Positions 26,426 to 35,246 of a stretch of 64,000 nucleotides of DNA are shown piece after piece. Source of the DNA: an uncultured Atopobium sp. (lineage in GTDB: Bacteria; Actinomycetota; Coriobacteriia; Coriobacteriales; Atopobiaceae); assembly GCA_947090525.1 (NCBI GenBank), contig CAMUON010000003.1, positions 1 through 64,000 of the forward strand, written 5' to 3'. Each line of letters opens with the position of its first letter. The first letter of the stretch is position 1. The notes below the pieces were generated by a model, which saw only the letters and a program-made list of their open reading frames with translations, was not told where the DNA came from and searched no databases. The translations under genes and the position numbers were made by a program.

Positions 26426-27640
26426 ATGATTAAACGCGAACTGTATATGAGCCGTATTCGTCCATTTATTGGAACTGATTTGATTAAGGTTATGACTGGC
26501 ATACGACGGTGCGGAAAGTCGGTCATGTTGGAGCTGATTCAGCAGGAGCTTACAGAATCTGGCATCAGTCCAACGCAGTTTATTTCAATCAACTTTGAAG
26601 ATATGTGCTATTCACACCTTCTAACTGCTCAGACGCTGAACGACGAGATTGTTAAACGTGCCAAGAAAATCAAAGGCAAGGTTTACCTCTTTTTCGATGA
26701 GATTCAAGAGGTTAAGGACTGGGAAAAGTGCATTAATTCTTTACGTGTTTCGCTGGATTGTGATGTTTACATCACTGGGTCAAATGCGAAGTTGCTATCT
26801 GGTGAGCTTGCGACTTATTTGGGCGGTAGATATGTGGAGTTTGTTATATATCCGTTCTCCTTTGGGGAGTTTATGGAGCTGTATCGCTCGGTCAACCCCG
26901 ATGCGTCCAATCAGAAGTGTTTTCAAGAATACCTGCTTGCTGGCGGCATGCCCTACCTTGCAAATCTAGGCTATGCAGATGCACCATCTAAGCAATATCT
27001 TCATGATTTGTTTAATTCGGTTCAGCTTAAGGATATTGTAAAACGTCATAAAATTCGTGATGTTGATCTGCTTGAACGAATCATTGCTTACGTGATTACT
27101 AATGTTGGAACGACTTTTTCTGCAACGTCTCTTGCAAAGTTTCTAAAAAACGAGCATCGTACTGTCGCTCCAGAAACGATTCTTAACTATGTAAAATACT
27201 GTTGCGATGCGTACTTGTTCTATCAGGTGAAAAGAGAGGATTTGCAGGGTAAACAGGTTCTCTCTTCTAATGAAAAGTACTATATTGCCGATCATGGTAT
27301 CCGCGAGGCTATCTTCGGTGGCAATATGCGAGATGTTAATCTCATTTTGGAAAATATCGTGTATTTGGAATTACTTCGCCGAGGTTATGAAGTGACTGTT
27401 GGCAGAATGGGCGACAAAGAAATTGATTTTGTATGCGATAGGCGCGGTGAAAAGCTGTATGTTCAGGTTGCTTATTTGCTTGCTTCAGAAGAAACGGTGA
27501 GTCGCGAGTTTGGGGCGTATGATGCTATTCGCGATAATTTCCCGAAATACGTTGTTTCTCTCGATGAATTTGACATGAGTCGAAATGGTATTAAGCACAG
27601 GAATATTCGTGATTTGCTTTTGGCCGAGAAATGGAACTAA
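26426..27640 (+). CDS. AAA ATPase with C-terminal DUF4143 domain
   Basis: 404-residue protein of the widespread AAA_14/DUF4143 family, whose function is unsettled. It has Walker A GIRRCGKSV near residue 28 and Walker B VYLFFDEIQ near residue 90, followed by an ITGSNA sensor-like motif and PFSFGEF. A C-terminal domain has the nuclease-like arrangement EIDF...VQVAY. The gene is on the plus strand, AT-rich and surrounded by toxin-antitoxin remnants, all unlike its neighbours, so it looks horizontally acquired. The 250 bases upstream are very AT-rich with several short dyads and probably hold its promoter. The ribosome site is weak. Confidence 0.85.
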   Translation: MIKRELYMSRIRPFIGTDLIKVMTGIRRCGKSVMLELIQQELTESGISPTQFISINFEDMCYSHLLTAQTLNDEIVKRAKKIKGKVYLFFDEIQEVKDWEKCINSLRVSLDCDVYITGSNAKLLSGELATYLGGRYVEFVIYPFSFGEFMELYRSVNPDASNQKCFQEYLLAGGMPYLANLGYADAPSKQYLHDLFNSVQLKDIVKRHKIRDVDLLERIIAYVITNVGTTFSATSLAKFLKNEHRTVAPETILNYVKYCCDAYLFYQVKREDLQGKQVLSSNEKYYIADHGIREAIFGGNMRDVNLILENIVYLELLRRGYEVTVGRMGDKEIDFVCDRRGEKLYVQVAYLLASEETVSREFGAYDAIRDNFPKYVVSLDEFDMSRNGIKHRNIRDLLLAEKWN

Positions 27641-27692
27641 AAACCCCTAGCCTGATTTTTAATCTGGCGTTTCCCCTGCTTCTGTTTGGAGT

Positions 27693-27717
27693 TGTAGATT
27701 TTGGCCTATAGCCCTAT
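27693..27717. repeat. TAGGGCTATAGG-type motif, locus 1
   Basis: On the minus strand the sequence TAGGGCTATAGGCCAAAAT matches a motif at 60707-60731 with a single difference. It lies exactly where the relE-like frame breaks off. The same motif family occurs several times near 60.7 and 61.4 kb. Confidence 0.55.
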
Positions 27718-27786
27718 ATATTCGTACAGCGCAGTGAGATCAAGGAACGCCTGCGGAGAATACGTGACGCCATAGCTCGTACTCAT
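27706..27786 (-). pseudogene. Truncated RelE/ParE-type toxin remnant
   Basis: Starting at an ATG that overlaps the RelB-like stop by ATGA, the frame reads 26 residues including YGVTYSPQAFLDL and LYEYI. This matches the N-terminal helix layout of RelE/ParE toxins (YSPEA..DL..IYEYI). It then stops at a TAG inside the TAGGGCTATAGG motif. A functional toxin needs about 90 residues, so this is a broken partner of the antitoxin at 27783-28088. Confidence 0.65.
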
Positions 27787-28088
27787 ACGCCATATTCCTT
27801 TGCAAAGAATTGATCCACTTCGCTTGCGCTATATTGTTTGCCGGTTGAAATAGAGTCAATTCCCTTTTGTAATTCTTTATCTAATTCATCTCTTGTTAAG
27901 CTGCCCAATGCTGTAGGTTTTGTGCTCGGCAAACGGAGCTCAAACGGCATGCCTTTTTGTAACACAATCTGACTATAAAGCATCTGAACTGCTGAGGATG
28001 GAGAGATTCCAAGCTGGTTCAAAATGTGTTCAGCGCGTTCTTTAAGAGTTGCATCGATTCTTGCATACACTGCGTTCGTATTCGCCAT
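27783..28088 (-). CDS. RelB/DinJ family antitoxin (orphaned)
   Basis: 101-residue ribbon-helix-helix antitoxin. The start NAVYARIDATLKERAE followed by LGISPSSAVQMLYSQIV is the standard DinJ dimerisation and DNA-binding region; the C-terminal half is the toxin-wrapping tail. ATG at 28088 follows AAAGGA; a GTG three codons upstream is too close to that site. It overlaps the start of a toxin frame that is broken after about 25 residues, so no functional partner is encoded here. Confidence 0.85.
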   Translation of the reverse strand: MANTNAVYARIDATLKERAEHILNQLGISPSSAVQMLYSQIVLQKGMPFELRLPSTKPTALGSLTRDELDKELQKGIDSISTGKQYSASEVDQFFAKEYGV

Positions 28089-28316
28089 GTTTGTCACGTC
28101 CTTTCTGTCCTTATTTTAGAAATAATTGCAATCATATGCAAGCAGCTGCAAGCTACTAAAATGAAACGTTTAATTACTGTCTAAATCATAATAAAAAGGA
28201 ATAAGTAATGCTCATATAAAAATAACGTCCTTATTTGAGCAGAGAGTCAATATTTCGCCTAGAAACAGAGGTCTGCGCACTTCTATAGTATCGTCGATAA
28301 CGACGTAAGGTTTAAT

Positions 28317-28589
28317 TTATAGCTGTTTTTGCCCATTAGTCTTGCCCCTTATACTATCAAAGACATCAGTTTTAGAAAGGCGCACAGAAGAGTTTGCGGC
28401 AAACGTATCTGCTTCGCTGAGCTTTCTTTCGATGCCATCAGTAAGGGAAGAGTATTACTCAAGACTCATAAGTACCATTGTTCCATAGCCATTTTTGGTA
28501 AGGAATACCGGCGCATTTGTATGAGTTACCTTTTCTTCTATCTCGGGAAATTTATTTCTCAGATCAGAAACCGGACGAATAGTAATCAT
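28317..28589 (-). pseudogene. Phd/YefM family antitoxin, one in-frame stop
   Basis: Translating the minus strand from the ATG at 28589 gives ITIRPVSDLRNKFPEIEEKV and then APVFLTKNGYGTMVLMSLE, the hallmark Phd/YefM N-terminal domain. Codon 45 is TAA (28455-28457). The same frame then continues without gaps through YSSLTDGIERKLSEAD to a natural stop at 28317, total 90 codons. The family normally has E at the interrupted position (SLEEY), so one GAA-to-TAA change explains the break. No toxin gene is recognisable downstream. Confidence 0.8.
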
Positions 28590-28917
28590 AGAATCAACCG
28601 CCTCTTATCAAATTTCTGTCATAATTCTATCATTGTTGCAATAGCTCGTACGCCATTGCAACGCATCTCAGCACGTAAGAGTAAGAGATTCATTCATTAT
28701 GCAGTAATTTCTCCTGGTTAAGTTCTACATACGATTGATATGAGGTTCTTCTACTTGTAAGTGCGCAAGGCGCTGCGCGGCGCGCGGGCAGATGTGGGCG
28801 CTGGCATGGGAGCAGGAGCAGACATGAGGCACGTACAGGATGCAGACGCATAAGCAAAAAAGAAAGGCAACGCACTTTGATTAGAACTTGACCACTCAAT
28901 CATTACAACGCATCGAA
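28590..28917. other. Intergenic stretch between antitoxin pseudogene and yafQ-like toxin
   Basis: The left half is AT-rich and may contain the promoter of the Phd-like gene. The right half has a GC-rich degenerate run (28765-28850: GGCGCGCGGGCAG, TGGGCGCTGGC). A minus-strand frame at 28690-28899 has no start signal or homology that I recognise, so I call no gene. Confidence 0.5.
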
Positions 28918-29199
28918 TTATTTCTTAAACAATTCTGCATGCGTACCCAGCCTATATAGCATTAAAACAAGAACATCATTTTTTATTTCATAAACTAAAA
29001 GCCAATCTGGTTCAATATGGCATTCTCTCGTTCCGCTATACCTTCCAGACAGACTATGATCTTGATACTTGGCTTCGAGCGCGCCCCCATTAGCCAAAAT
29101 ATCAATTACTTCTAAAAGGGTATCCGTATTTTTATGTTGCTTCTTAGCTAATTTCAGGTCTTTTTTGAATTGATTCGTGAATTTTACTTCGTATTTCAT
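28918..29199 (-). CDS. YafQ-type mRNA interferase toxin
   Basis: RelE-superfamily ribosome-dependent endoribonuclease of 93 residues. The YafQ catalytic set is visible: His48, His61, Asp65, Trp66, His87 and Phe91, corresponding in order and spacing to the residues known from E. coli YafQ. It overlaps its antitoxin by ATGA, the usual DinJ-YafQ arrangement. Length and active residues indicate an intact toxin. Confidence 0.92.
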   Translation of the reverse strand: MKYEVKFTNQFKKDLKLAKKQHKNTDTLLEVIDILANGGALEAKYQDHSLSGRYSGTRECHIEPDWLLVYEIKNDVLVLMLYRLGTHAELFKK

Positions 29200-29468
29200 A
29201 AATCAAGAGCCGCCTTAAGGTCTTCCATGTTTCGATATCCTTTTATACGAGGATCAGATGCAATCCGTCTGCCCTCCTCAATGGCAGCAATCGTTGTGTC
29301 ATTAGGGACTTCTAATTTAAGAGAAAAGGGAATCCCATGCTCACGAATAGTTGTTCGCAAAAACAAATTAATTGCTGTCGTCATATTGAGCCCAAGCTCT
29401 GAAAAAATCCTATCAGCCTCTTCTTTAACGCTCTTATCTGTTCTGATATTTAAATTGGTAGTAGCCAT
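29196..29468 (-). CDS. DinJ/RelB family antitoxin
   Basis: 90-residue ribbon-helix-helix antitoxin that neutralises the adjacent YafQ-type toxin and represses the operon. LNIRTDKSVKEEADRIFSELGLNMTTAINLFLR forms the DNA-binding and dimer region, and the C-terminal half wraps the toxin. An excellent ribosome site (AAGGAGG) precedes ATG. A consensus promoter lies just upstream. Confidence 0.93.
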   Translation of the reverse strand: MATTNLNIRTDKSVKEEADRIFSELGLNMTTAINLFLRTTIREHGIPFSLKLEVPNDTTIAAIEEGRRIASDPRIKGYRNMEDLKAALDL

Positions 29469-29491
29469 ATATGATCCTCCTTTTTTCTTTG

Positions 29492-29520
29492 ATTATATGC
29501 AAATATTCGTTTGTTTTCAA
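29492..29520 (-). promoter_or_regulatory. Promoter of the dinJ-yafQ module
   Basis: On the minus strand TTGAAA and TATAAT are separated by exactly 17 bases, ending about 25 bases ahead of the antitoxin start. It is the closest match to the sigma-70 consensus that I found in the window. Confidence 0.8.
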
Positions 29521-29579
29521 TACGTTGTCATTACAGCGCCTGCAATTACGATCAGCCAATGTAATTCCGTGATCACATG

Positions 29580-31367
29580 CTATATGCACATACGGGCTTG
29601 CCTTTGCCAGTGCTTAAAGTGTAACCAGAGGGCAAACGTGCACATAGCACTCACCCACAGATTCCCCTCTTCAAGCGTAATCGAAGAGCACGGGAGCTTC
29701 ACCTGCAGTGATAAAAGCGTGCAGGCAAGATCACACAAACACTCACCCAGCACATATATACCTACGATCGCAGCTGGAAGCGGAGCGCAAAAAAGTGCTG
29801 CAAAGCCAAGCATGAGCGCAAACATGACAAGCTGCACGGCAAAACAGTTGGCAAGCGGTGCATACGGCGAGATCGTCCCAAATATCAGTATCGTAAGCGG
29901 AAAACACGCACACTGACACACCAAGCTTTGCGCAAGGATCGAAAGCTCGCTTACGCCCACACGAGATGAAAGAAATCGGTCAAGCAGCGCGCAGGTGAGC
30001 AGAGGCGAAAGCGCGCGAGCGAGGCCGGACCCAAGCGCGGGCGCAAGCGCAGGCGAAGCCTCATGCGCATGCTCAGGCGCACACACAAAACTACATGTCT
30101 TCCTTTTTGTACATAGCTTTGAAAGGCCAGATACAAGCAGGTAAAGCGCATAATTTGTGTAGACACACAACGCAATAACAGATACAACAGAAAGCATGAA
30201 ACTCACCGAATGCGAAGCCCAAGGATCAAACATAAGTATCAGCGCACCAACGATTGCAATACTCGAAAGCGCATGACGTTTAACTCCTAAGAAATTGCAG
30301 CAGACACTACTAAGCACGAGCAAACACGCACGCACAGCCGATATGGGCGCCCCACACATGAGCACATACCCGATGCAGGCAAGCGCAGAAACCACAAGAC
30401 GCGCGCGTCCGCTCAAAGGGGTTAATTTCAGAAGACTCATCACGAACGAACTCACAAGCACAAGATGCGCACCTGACACGCACACTACATGACTCACTCC
30501 ACATAAACGAAAGAGCTCAAGGCTCCCCTCTTTCATAAGTGGGGCTTTATAGCCGCAAATACCAGCCGAAAGAAACGCGCTCAAACGAGGAGGAGCTTGC
30601 GCAAAAAGCTCAAGGGCGCGCACGCGCACATCTCGAAAAAAAGCTGGAACGGGAGGTGCTTCCAAAAGCCCAGCGTCTGCCGCCTTCATCGATCCCACAA
30701 CACCCGAAGCAAGAAGACGGCGCTCATACGCGCTTGAAAGAGGTTCATATATAAAAAGTTTCACTTTACCCTGCGCACGCAGACGCGTTCCCGCAAGATA
30801 ACTGCATTTTGTTGAGAGGATAAGTCTTCCTGGAAGTGTTGCTCCTTCGAACATAATTCGTGCCTGTGCGTTATAACTCGAGCCGAAGCGAGCGCGGATA
30901 CTATCCTCGCAAAGTTCAAAAGAGCAGGCTGACACATGAGCACCCGCGCGCAAAAATTCGCTTGTGTGCACGAAAGCAGGCGCTTCTCCAAGAGAGCATA
31001 CAAGAGCTAGTGCGATTCCCAATACAACAGCTGCGAGACGAGCTTTCGTTTCTCTCTGAGCCCGTCGCAAACAAATGCCAGCGCATACGCAAAAAACTAT
31101 GACCCCGCACGCGCTCGCGCACATGATAAGCGCTGTGCCAGCACCCGCACTTGCAGCTACGCGCTTCACCCCTCCAAGCGGAGAGGCAAGCGCCAAAAGC
31201 GGGCACTGCGAGAACAGCTCAAATATCGCATAAAGAGCCAAATGAAGTGTCGCATAAAAGAAAAGAACAGGTGGAATATAAGGAGGCTGAGGCAACTCGC
31301 TCAGATCCACGCGCTCAAGTGCGCGCGGCGCCTGCGCACAACCAAAAGCCCCAGGCAACCTAGACAC
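29580..31367 (-). CDS. comEC: ComEC-type competence channel protein lacking the metallo-hydrolase domain
   Basis: Inner-membrane channel for single-stranded DNA in natural transformation. About 595 residues. An N-terminal hydrophobic DUF4131-like part is followed by the Competence domain with the CGVSHVVCVSGAHLVL motif near residue 295 and many membrane segments. Many ComEC proteins end in a beta-lactamase-like domain with HxHxDH; no such motif is present and the protein stops after the last membrane helices. GTG at 31367 is chosen because it follows AAAAGGTATCTTC; a TTG eight codons upstream lacks a site. It overlaps comEA. Confidence 0.88.
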   Translation of the reverse strand: MSRLPGAFGCAQAPRALERVDLSELPQPPYIPPVLFFYATLHLALYAIFELFSQCPLLALASPLGGVKRVAASAGAGTALIMCASACGVIVFCVCAGICLRRAQRETKARLAAVVLGIALALVCSLGEAPAFVHTSEFLRAGAHVSACSFELCEDSIRARFGSSYNAQARIMFEGATLPGRLILSTKCSYLAGTRLRAQGKVKLFIYEPLSSAYERRLLASGVVGSMKAADAGLLEAPPVPAFFRDVRVRALELFAQAPPRLSAFLSAGICGYKAPLMKEGSLELFRLCGVSHVVCVSGAHLVLVSSFVMSLLKLTPLSGRARLVVSALACIGYVLMCGAPISAVRACLLVLSSVCCNFLGVKRHALSSIAIVGALILMFDPWASHSVSFMLSVVSVIALCVYTNYALYLLVSGLSKLCTKRKTCSFVCAPEHAHEASPALAPALGSGLARALSPLLTCALLDRFLSSRVGVSELSILAQSLVCQCACFPLTILIFGTISPYAPLANCFAVQLVMFALMLGFAALFCAPLPAAIVGIYVLGECLCDLACTLLSLQVKLPCSSITLEEGNLWVSAMCTFALWLHFKHWQRQARMCI

Positions 31368-32397
31368 GAAGATACCTTTTAATAGAGGCAAGTTTTTTCT
31401 TGCCGATACCCTTTACGCGACAAAGATCCTCCACCTTCTTGAAACGACCATGCGTGCGTCTATCAGCAATAATACGTTTCGCCGTTGCCTCTCCAATGCC
31501 TGGAAGCGATGATAGCTCTTGTACATTTGCTCGATTGAGGGATACAGAGTGCGCGGGCAGGCTTTTTTTATTTGAGCGAGAGCCGCTCTTCGAAGTCTTA
31601 CGTGAGCGCGCAGACGGAGCATGCGAGCGTGCGCTTCTGCCCGAACCACCTACGGCGCCCGCGGAACCACCCGCAGCACCAGAGCCACCCGCAGACGCAT
31701 CCTCGTCACCTACAGCGTCATCATTTTGATCCGAAATACTGCGGGCTGCCTCAGCTTCTCCTTTTTTGGGTACATAAATTTTTTGACCATCTTCAAGAGC
31801 AGCCGCGAGATTAAGCACATCAGCAGATGCATCCTCAGCAAAACCACCCGCAGCTGCGATAGCATCCTGCATACGCGCGCGAAGGGGCAATTCATACACG
31901 CCAGGCGCTGCAACAGAGCCGCTCACCTGCACTACGATCGCGTCCTCAGAACCAGAGCTAGAGCCAGAACCAGCAGCCCCATCAGACGCATCCTTTGCTC
32001 CATCAGAAGATTCATCCAAGCCGCTGGCCTCAGATGATGCACCGTCTCCTGTGCCCTTTGCGCGCGTACTATCGCTTGTGTGACTGCGTGCAGACGTTAC
32101 CCCAGCGCCTGCGCCCGCAGTCTCAAGAGAAGCGTTTGAAAGCAGAGGCATTGGCGCTTGTGCACGTATCACATACCATCCCACAACGATAAACACCAAG
32201 ATGACGCCCAAAACTGCACCTATAAGCTCTGGCCGCGCGCTTTGAAGTAGCTCTTTTACGCGCAGGAGCATGTCTTGCGAGAAAGCTTTACGCGTCGCAT
32301 AAACGTGCGCACGCGCATGCGAGCTTTGACGTGCATACACGCTCATGGAATTGAGATCATTTTGTATGGAAGGAGGAAGTTTACTGAGCTGCGCCAC
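31360..32397 (-). CDS. comEA: ComEA-type DNA-binding competence protein
   Basis: Membrane-anchored DNA receptor for transformation. 345 residues in order: cytoplasmic N terminus, one membrane helix (AVLGVILVFIVVGWYVI, about 60-76), an extracellular Ser/Gly/Ala-rich linker, an SLBB-like domain (VVQVSGSVAAPGVYEL to KIYVPKKGE), a second Gly/Ser-rich linker, and a C-terminal helix-hairpin-helix pair (LNRANVQELSSLPGIGEATA, GRFKKVEDLCRVKGIGKKKL). Both linkers are far longer than usual. GTG at 32397 follows AAAGGG; a TTG five codons upstream is less likely. Confidence 0.92.
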   Translation of the reverse strand: MAQLSKLPPSIQNDLNSMSVYARQSSHARAHVYATRKAFSQDMLLRVKELLQSARPELIGAVLGVILVFIVVGWYVIRAQAPMPLLSNASLETAGAGAGVTSARSHTSDSTRAKGTGDGASSEASGLDESSDGAKDASDGAAGSGSSSGSEDAIVVQVSGSVAAPGVYELPLRARMQDAIAAAGGFAEDASADVLNLAAALEDGQKIYVPKKGEAEAARSISDQNDDAVGDEDASAGGSGAAGGSAGAVGGSGRSARSHAPSARSRKTSKSGSRSNKKSLPAHSVSLNRANVQELSSLPGIGEATAKRIIADRRTHGRFKKVEDLCRVKGIGKKKLASIKRYLRV

Positions 32398-32573
32398 TGC
32401 GTACCCTTTCAATCGAGCTTATGCTCATGGTACACAAGAAGAGAAGCGCAAGCCTTCGGCGATAAAAAACTGTCACTTCTAGCTTGCAAGAAACAAGCAG
32501 AAGAGACCAAGTTCAAGCACATTTATACGAAAAAAAAGCTCACAAGCAAGAAAAAAGTCCCACAAATTCCCTG

Positions 32574-33875
32574 CTAGACGCCAAGCTCTGAATGAAATTC
32601 GGACTTTTCCTTCGGGCGACGATAACTCGGGCACTGGTCATAATCTATGTATTCAATATGTGCGACCAAATCCTCGATCATAGCGTCGTGATCGAACATA
32701 TCCCACGCCTTATGAATCTCTTGCGCACGTGCGTGGGTTTCGGGACTCTTGGGCATAAAAAGCGTGCAACAATCGGGCGCGGTTTGCGAACTAATATCGT
32801 AGGTGCCAATCATCTGCGCACGAGCAATAATTTCTTGCTTGTCAGAACCGATAAGCGGGCGGAGCACAGGAAGCTTAACCATTTCATTTACGACGCTGAT
32901 ATTTTCGAGCGTCTGCGAAGCAACTTGGCCAAGCGACTCTCCGGTAACAATAGCTTTTGCACCTTCAAGTGCACAAATACGCTCAGCTACTGCAAACATC
33001 ACGCGCCGGTAGCAAATAATACGAAGCGATTGCGGCACAGTGAGCGAAATAGCACGCTGTTTTTCGCCAAAGGGACATACATACAAGCGTCCAATCATAC
33101 CGTAAGGAGCAAGCGCCTGAACAATTTCCTTGGTGAGATATTCGCTTGCGTTTGACGTCATAGGACGGCCCGAAAAGTGAATAGGCACAATGTTTGCGCC
33201 GCGCCTAGCCACCATCCAACTCGCTACCGGCGAATCAAAACCGCTGGATAAGAGGGTTACCACCTTTCCAGCAGTACCAACGGGCAGGCCCCCTACCCCC
33301 ACAATAGACACAGCAGATTCGGGATCTAAGGCCTTCGTATCGATTGCACCAAAACCGTGAGATCGCGCGCTGTCCAAAAGTTTTGCATACACATATGCAG
33401 CATCGTTTACAACGTGGACTTCCACCGTAACATCGGGTTTGTGCATTTGTACGCGCTTATCAGGAAAAGTAGAGCACAGAACATCGCCTATCTCTCGATT
33501 GATATCGAGCGTATGCATCTCAAACTGGGAAGACGCCTTGTGCGCGTGCACTTTGAAGCTCGAAAAAGAAGGAGCATGCGCAAGCACCTCACAAGCAGCC
33601 TCAGAAAGAGCTGCGATGTCTTGAGGCACTTTGAAGGCAAGGGATGCACGTGCAACACCTGGAATGCAGGCAGCTGCTTGGAGAAGCTCAAGAGAAGCAT
33701 CGTGCGTGTGCGTGCATATGCGGATGTGCCCAGAAATTCTATCGACCGATGCAATGTCAAAGCGCTGAAGCCCGTGCTTGAGATTGCGGATGAGTTGGCG
33801 TTCAAAAAGCGCGCGATTTTTGCCCTTGAGGCCAATCTCGTGATAATGAATAAGGCAAATGCGCTGGCACTCCAT
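32574..33875 (-). CDS. thiI: tRNA 4-thiouridine synthetase ThiI
   Basis: Adenylates tRNA U8 and inserts sulphur; also donates sulphur for thiamine in some bacteria. 433 residues: an NFLD/THUMP region (HYHEIGLKGKNRALFE, IPGVARAS) and a PP-loop ATPase with LLSSGFDSPVASW near residue 180. It lacks the C-terminal rhodanese domain of E. coli ThiI, as most Gram-positive homologues do. ATG at 33875 follows AAGGAG; eleven in-frame codons upstream have no signal. Confidence 0.94.
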   Translation of the reverse strand: MECQRICLIHYHEIGLKGKNRALFERQLIRNLKHGLQRFDIASVDRISGHIRICTHTHDASLELLQAAACIPGVARASLAFKVPQDIAALSEAACEVLAHAPSFSSFKVHAHKASSQFEMHTLDINREIGDVLCSTFPDKRVQMHKPDVTVEVHVVNDAAYVYAKLLDSARSHGFGAIDTKALDPESAVSIVGVGGLPVGTAGKVVTLLSSGFDSPVASWMVARRGANIVPIHFSGRPMTSNASEYLTKEIVQALAPYGMIGRLYVCPFGEKQRAISLTVPQSLRIICYRRVMFAVAERICALEGAKAIVTGESLGQVASQTLENISVVNEMVKLPVLRPLIGSDKQEIIARAQMIGTYDISSQTAPDCCTLFMPKSPETHARAQEIHKAWDMFDHDAMIEDLVAHIEYIDYDQCPSYRRPKEKSEFHSELGV

Positions 33876-34036
33876 AGTATTCTCCTTGATTGCACGCAGC
33901 TTGAGCAAGGCTTGATGCGCACGCGCGATCGCGTAAAAGCCGAAGACGCGGCCGCAGCTCTACTTGCTATCGGCATAAAAATGGATGCAACGGGCATGTG
34001 CTCTTGCGCTGCCCTTTGCATCCATACAGAAATAGA

Positions 34037-34360
34037 TTACAAATTGTGCTCAACACGGGCATTTGCGCCGTGGAGTTCCTCGTCAAATTTATCCTTTTTG
34101 TAGCTCAAATCACCATCGGCAATTTCGTTCATCGCACAAGAAACGGGATCTTTGCCCGAAATCTCGGTGGTAATGGTATCGATATCATTGACCTGAGCCA
34201 CGCGCAGGTGCTGAGAGCGAATCATGCTCTTGATGTCGCATGCACGCTTAGCAGCCAAAGCACAAAGCAAAAAGGGATTTTCCTCGGTCTTTTCGAGAAG
34301 TGTATTGATCTCGGGCTTAGTGATATCGAGCGGGTCCGTATCGGCTTTATGATAGGGCAT
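34037..34360 (-). CDS. rpoZ: DNA-directed RNA polymerase omega subunit
   Basis: Small subunit that helps fold the beta' subunit. 107 residues with the omega core NPFLLCALAAKRACDIKSM and a C-terminal acidic tail. It follows gmk with two bases between the genes, the order typical of actinobacteria (mIHF-gmk-rpoZ). Confidence 0.93.
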   Translation of the reverse strand: MPYHKADTDPLDITKPEINTLLEKTEENPFLLCALAAKRACDIKSMIRSQHLRVAQVNDIDTITTEISGKDPVSCAMNEIADGDLSYKKDKFDEELHGANARVEHNL

Positions 34361-34362
34361 GC

Positions 34363-34932
34363 TTACAGCTCCTTTGTTTCGAATTCTATAATGGTGTGTT
34401 GCAACTCGGATACGCAGGTCGCGAGGTCATCATTTACAATCACGCGATCATAACGCGGGCTAAGCTGCATTTCTTGAGCTGCATCCGAAAGACGCACGCG
34501 AAGTGTCTCAGGTGTTTCGCTTTTGCGGCCAAGCAGTCGCTCTTTTAAGGCCTCCAACGATGGCGGTGCAATAAAAATAAGCACAGCTTGAGGAAAAGCA
34601 CGTCTAACATTAAAAGCACCTTGAGGATCAATCTCAAGAATGGTGGACTTGCCTTCTTTAAGCTTCTTTTCGACCTCAGATTTGAGTGTGCCATAGCGAT
34701 TGCTGTGTACACACGCCCACTCAAGAAATGCATCTTGCGCAACAGCCTTGGAAAAAGCTTCGTCCGTCATAAAATAATACGACTCAGCCTCTACTTCGCC
34801 TGCACGCGGATGCCTTGTAGTTGCGGAAACCGTCAAGGCGAAATGAGGCCACGTCTTGTACAGCTGTGCAATGACTGTGCCCTTACCCGCACCTGACGGT
34901 CCAGAAATAACAAATAAACGAGGTGTACGCAC
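34363..34932 (-). CDS. gmk: Guanylate kinase
   Basis: Phosphorylates GMP to GDP. The 189-residue protein has the P-loop GPSGAGKGT near residue 11, the GMP-binding TTRHPRAGEV and ILEIDPQGA. The start is GTG. It sits five bases after mIHF and directly before rpoZ, so all three are co-transcribed. Confidence 0.96.
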   Translation of the reverse strand: MRTPRLFVISGPSGAGKGTVIAQLYKTWPHFALTVSATTRHPRAGEVEAESYYFMTDEAFSKAVAQDAFLEWACVHSNRYGTLKSEVEKKLKEGKSTILEIDPQGAFNVRRAFPQAVLIFIAPPSLEALKERLLGRKSETPETLRVRLSDAAQEMQLSPRYDRVIVNDDLATCVSELQHTIIEFETKEL

Positions 34933-34937
34933 GTTAG

Positions 34938-35246
34938 CTATTTTGAAAGCACCTCGAGGAGTTGCTCGCGCTGACGAGCACCAAGACCCTTCACACGACG
35001 AGTCTCGGAAATGCCGAGCTCATCCATGATCTTTGCAGCTTTTGCTTTACCATAACCAGGAAGAGACTCGATCAAAGCAGAAACTTTCATGCGGCTTGCA
35101 ATAGCGTCTTGAGACTCGAGAACGGATTTGAGGGATACTTCACCCTTTTTGATCTTTTCACGGAGCTCAGCACGAGCATGACGGGCTGCTGCTGCTTTTT
35201 CAAGAGCTGCTTTGCGCTGCTCATCGGTAAGCTGAGGTAATGCCAT
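34938..35246 (-). CDS. mihF: Integration host factor, actinobacterial type (mIHF)
   Basis: Nucleoid-associated DNA-bending protein specific to actinobacteria, unrelated to the alpha/beta IHF of proteobacteria. 102 residues: an N-terminal helix (LTDEQRKAALEKAAAARHARAE) and an S13-like helix-two-turn-helix with LPGYGKAKAAKIMDELGI and VKGLGARQREQLLE. ATG at 35246 follows GGAGGAACA. Its presence is the clearest taxonomic marker in the window. Confidence 0.94.
   Translation of the reverse strand: MALPQLTDEQRKAALEKAAAARHARAELREKIKKGEVSLKSVLESQDAIASRMKVSALIESLPGYGKAKAAKIMDELGISETRRVKGLGARQREQLLEVLSK

Noticed and set aside
28329..28721. 130-codon plus-strand frame in the accessory island
   Set aside because: It is the mirror of the Phd/YefM pseudogene on the minus strand, which has clear family motifs.
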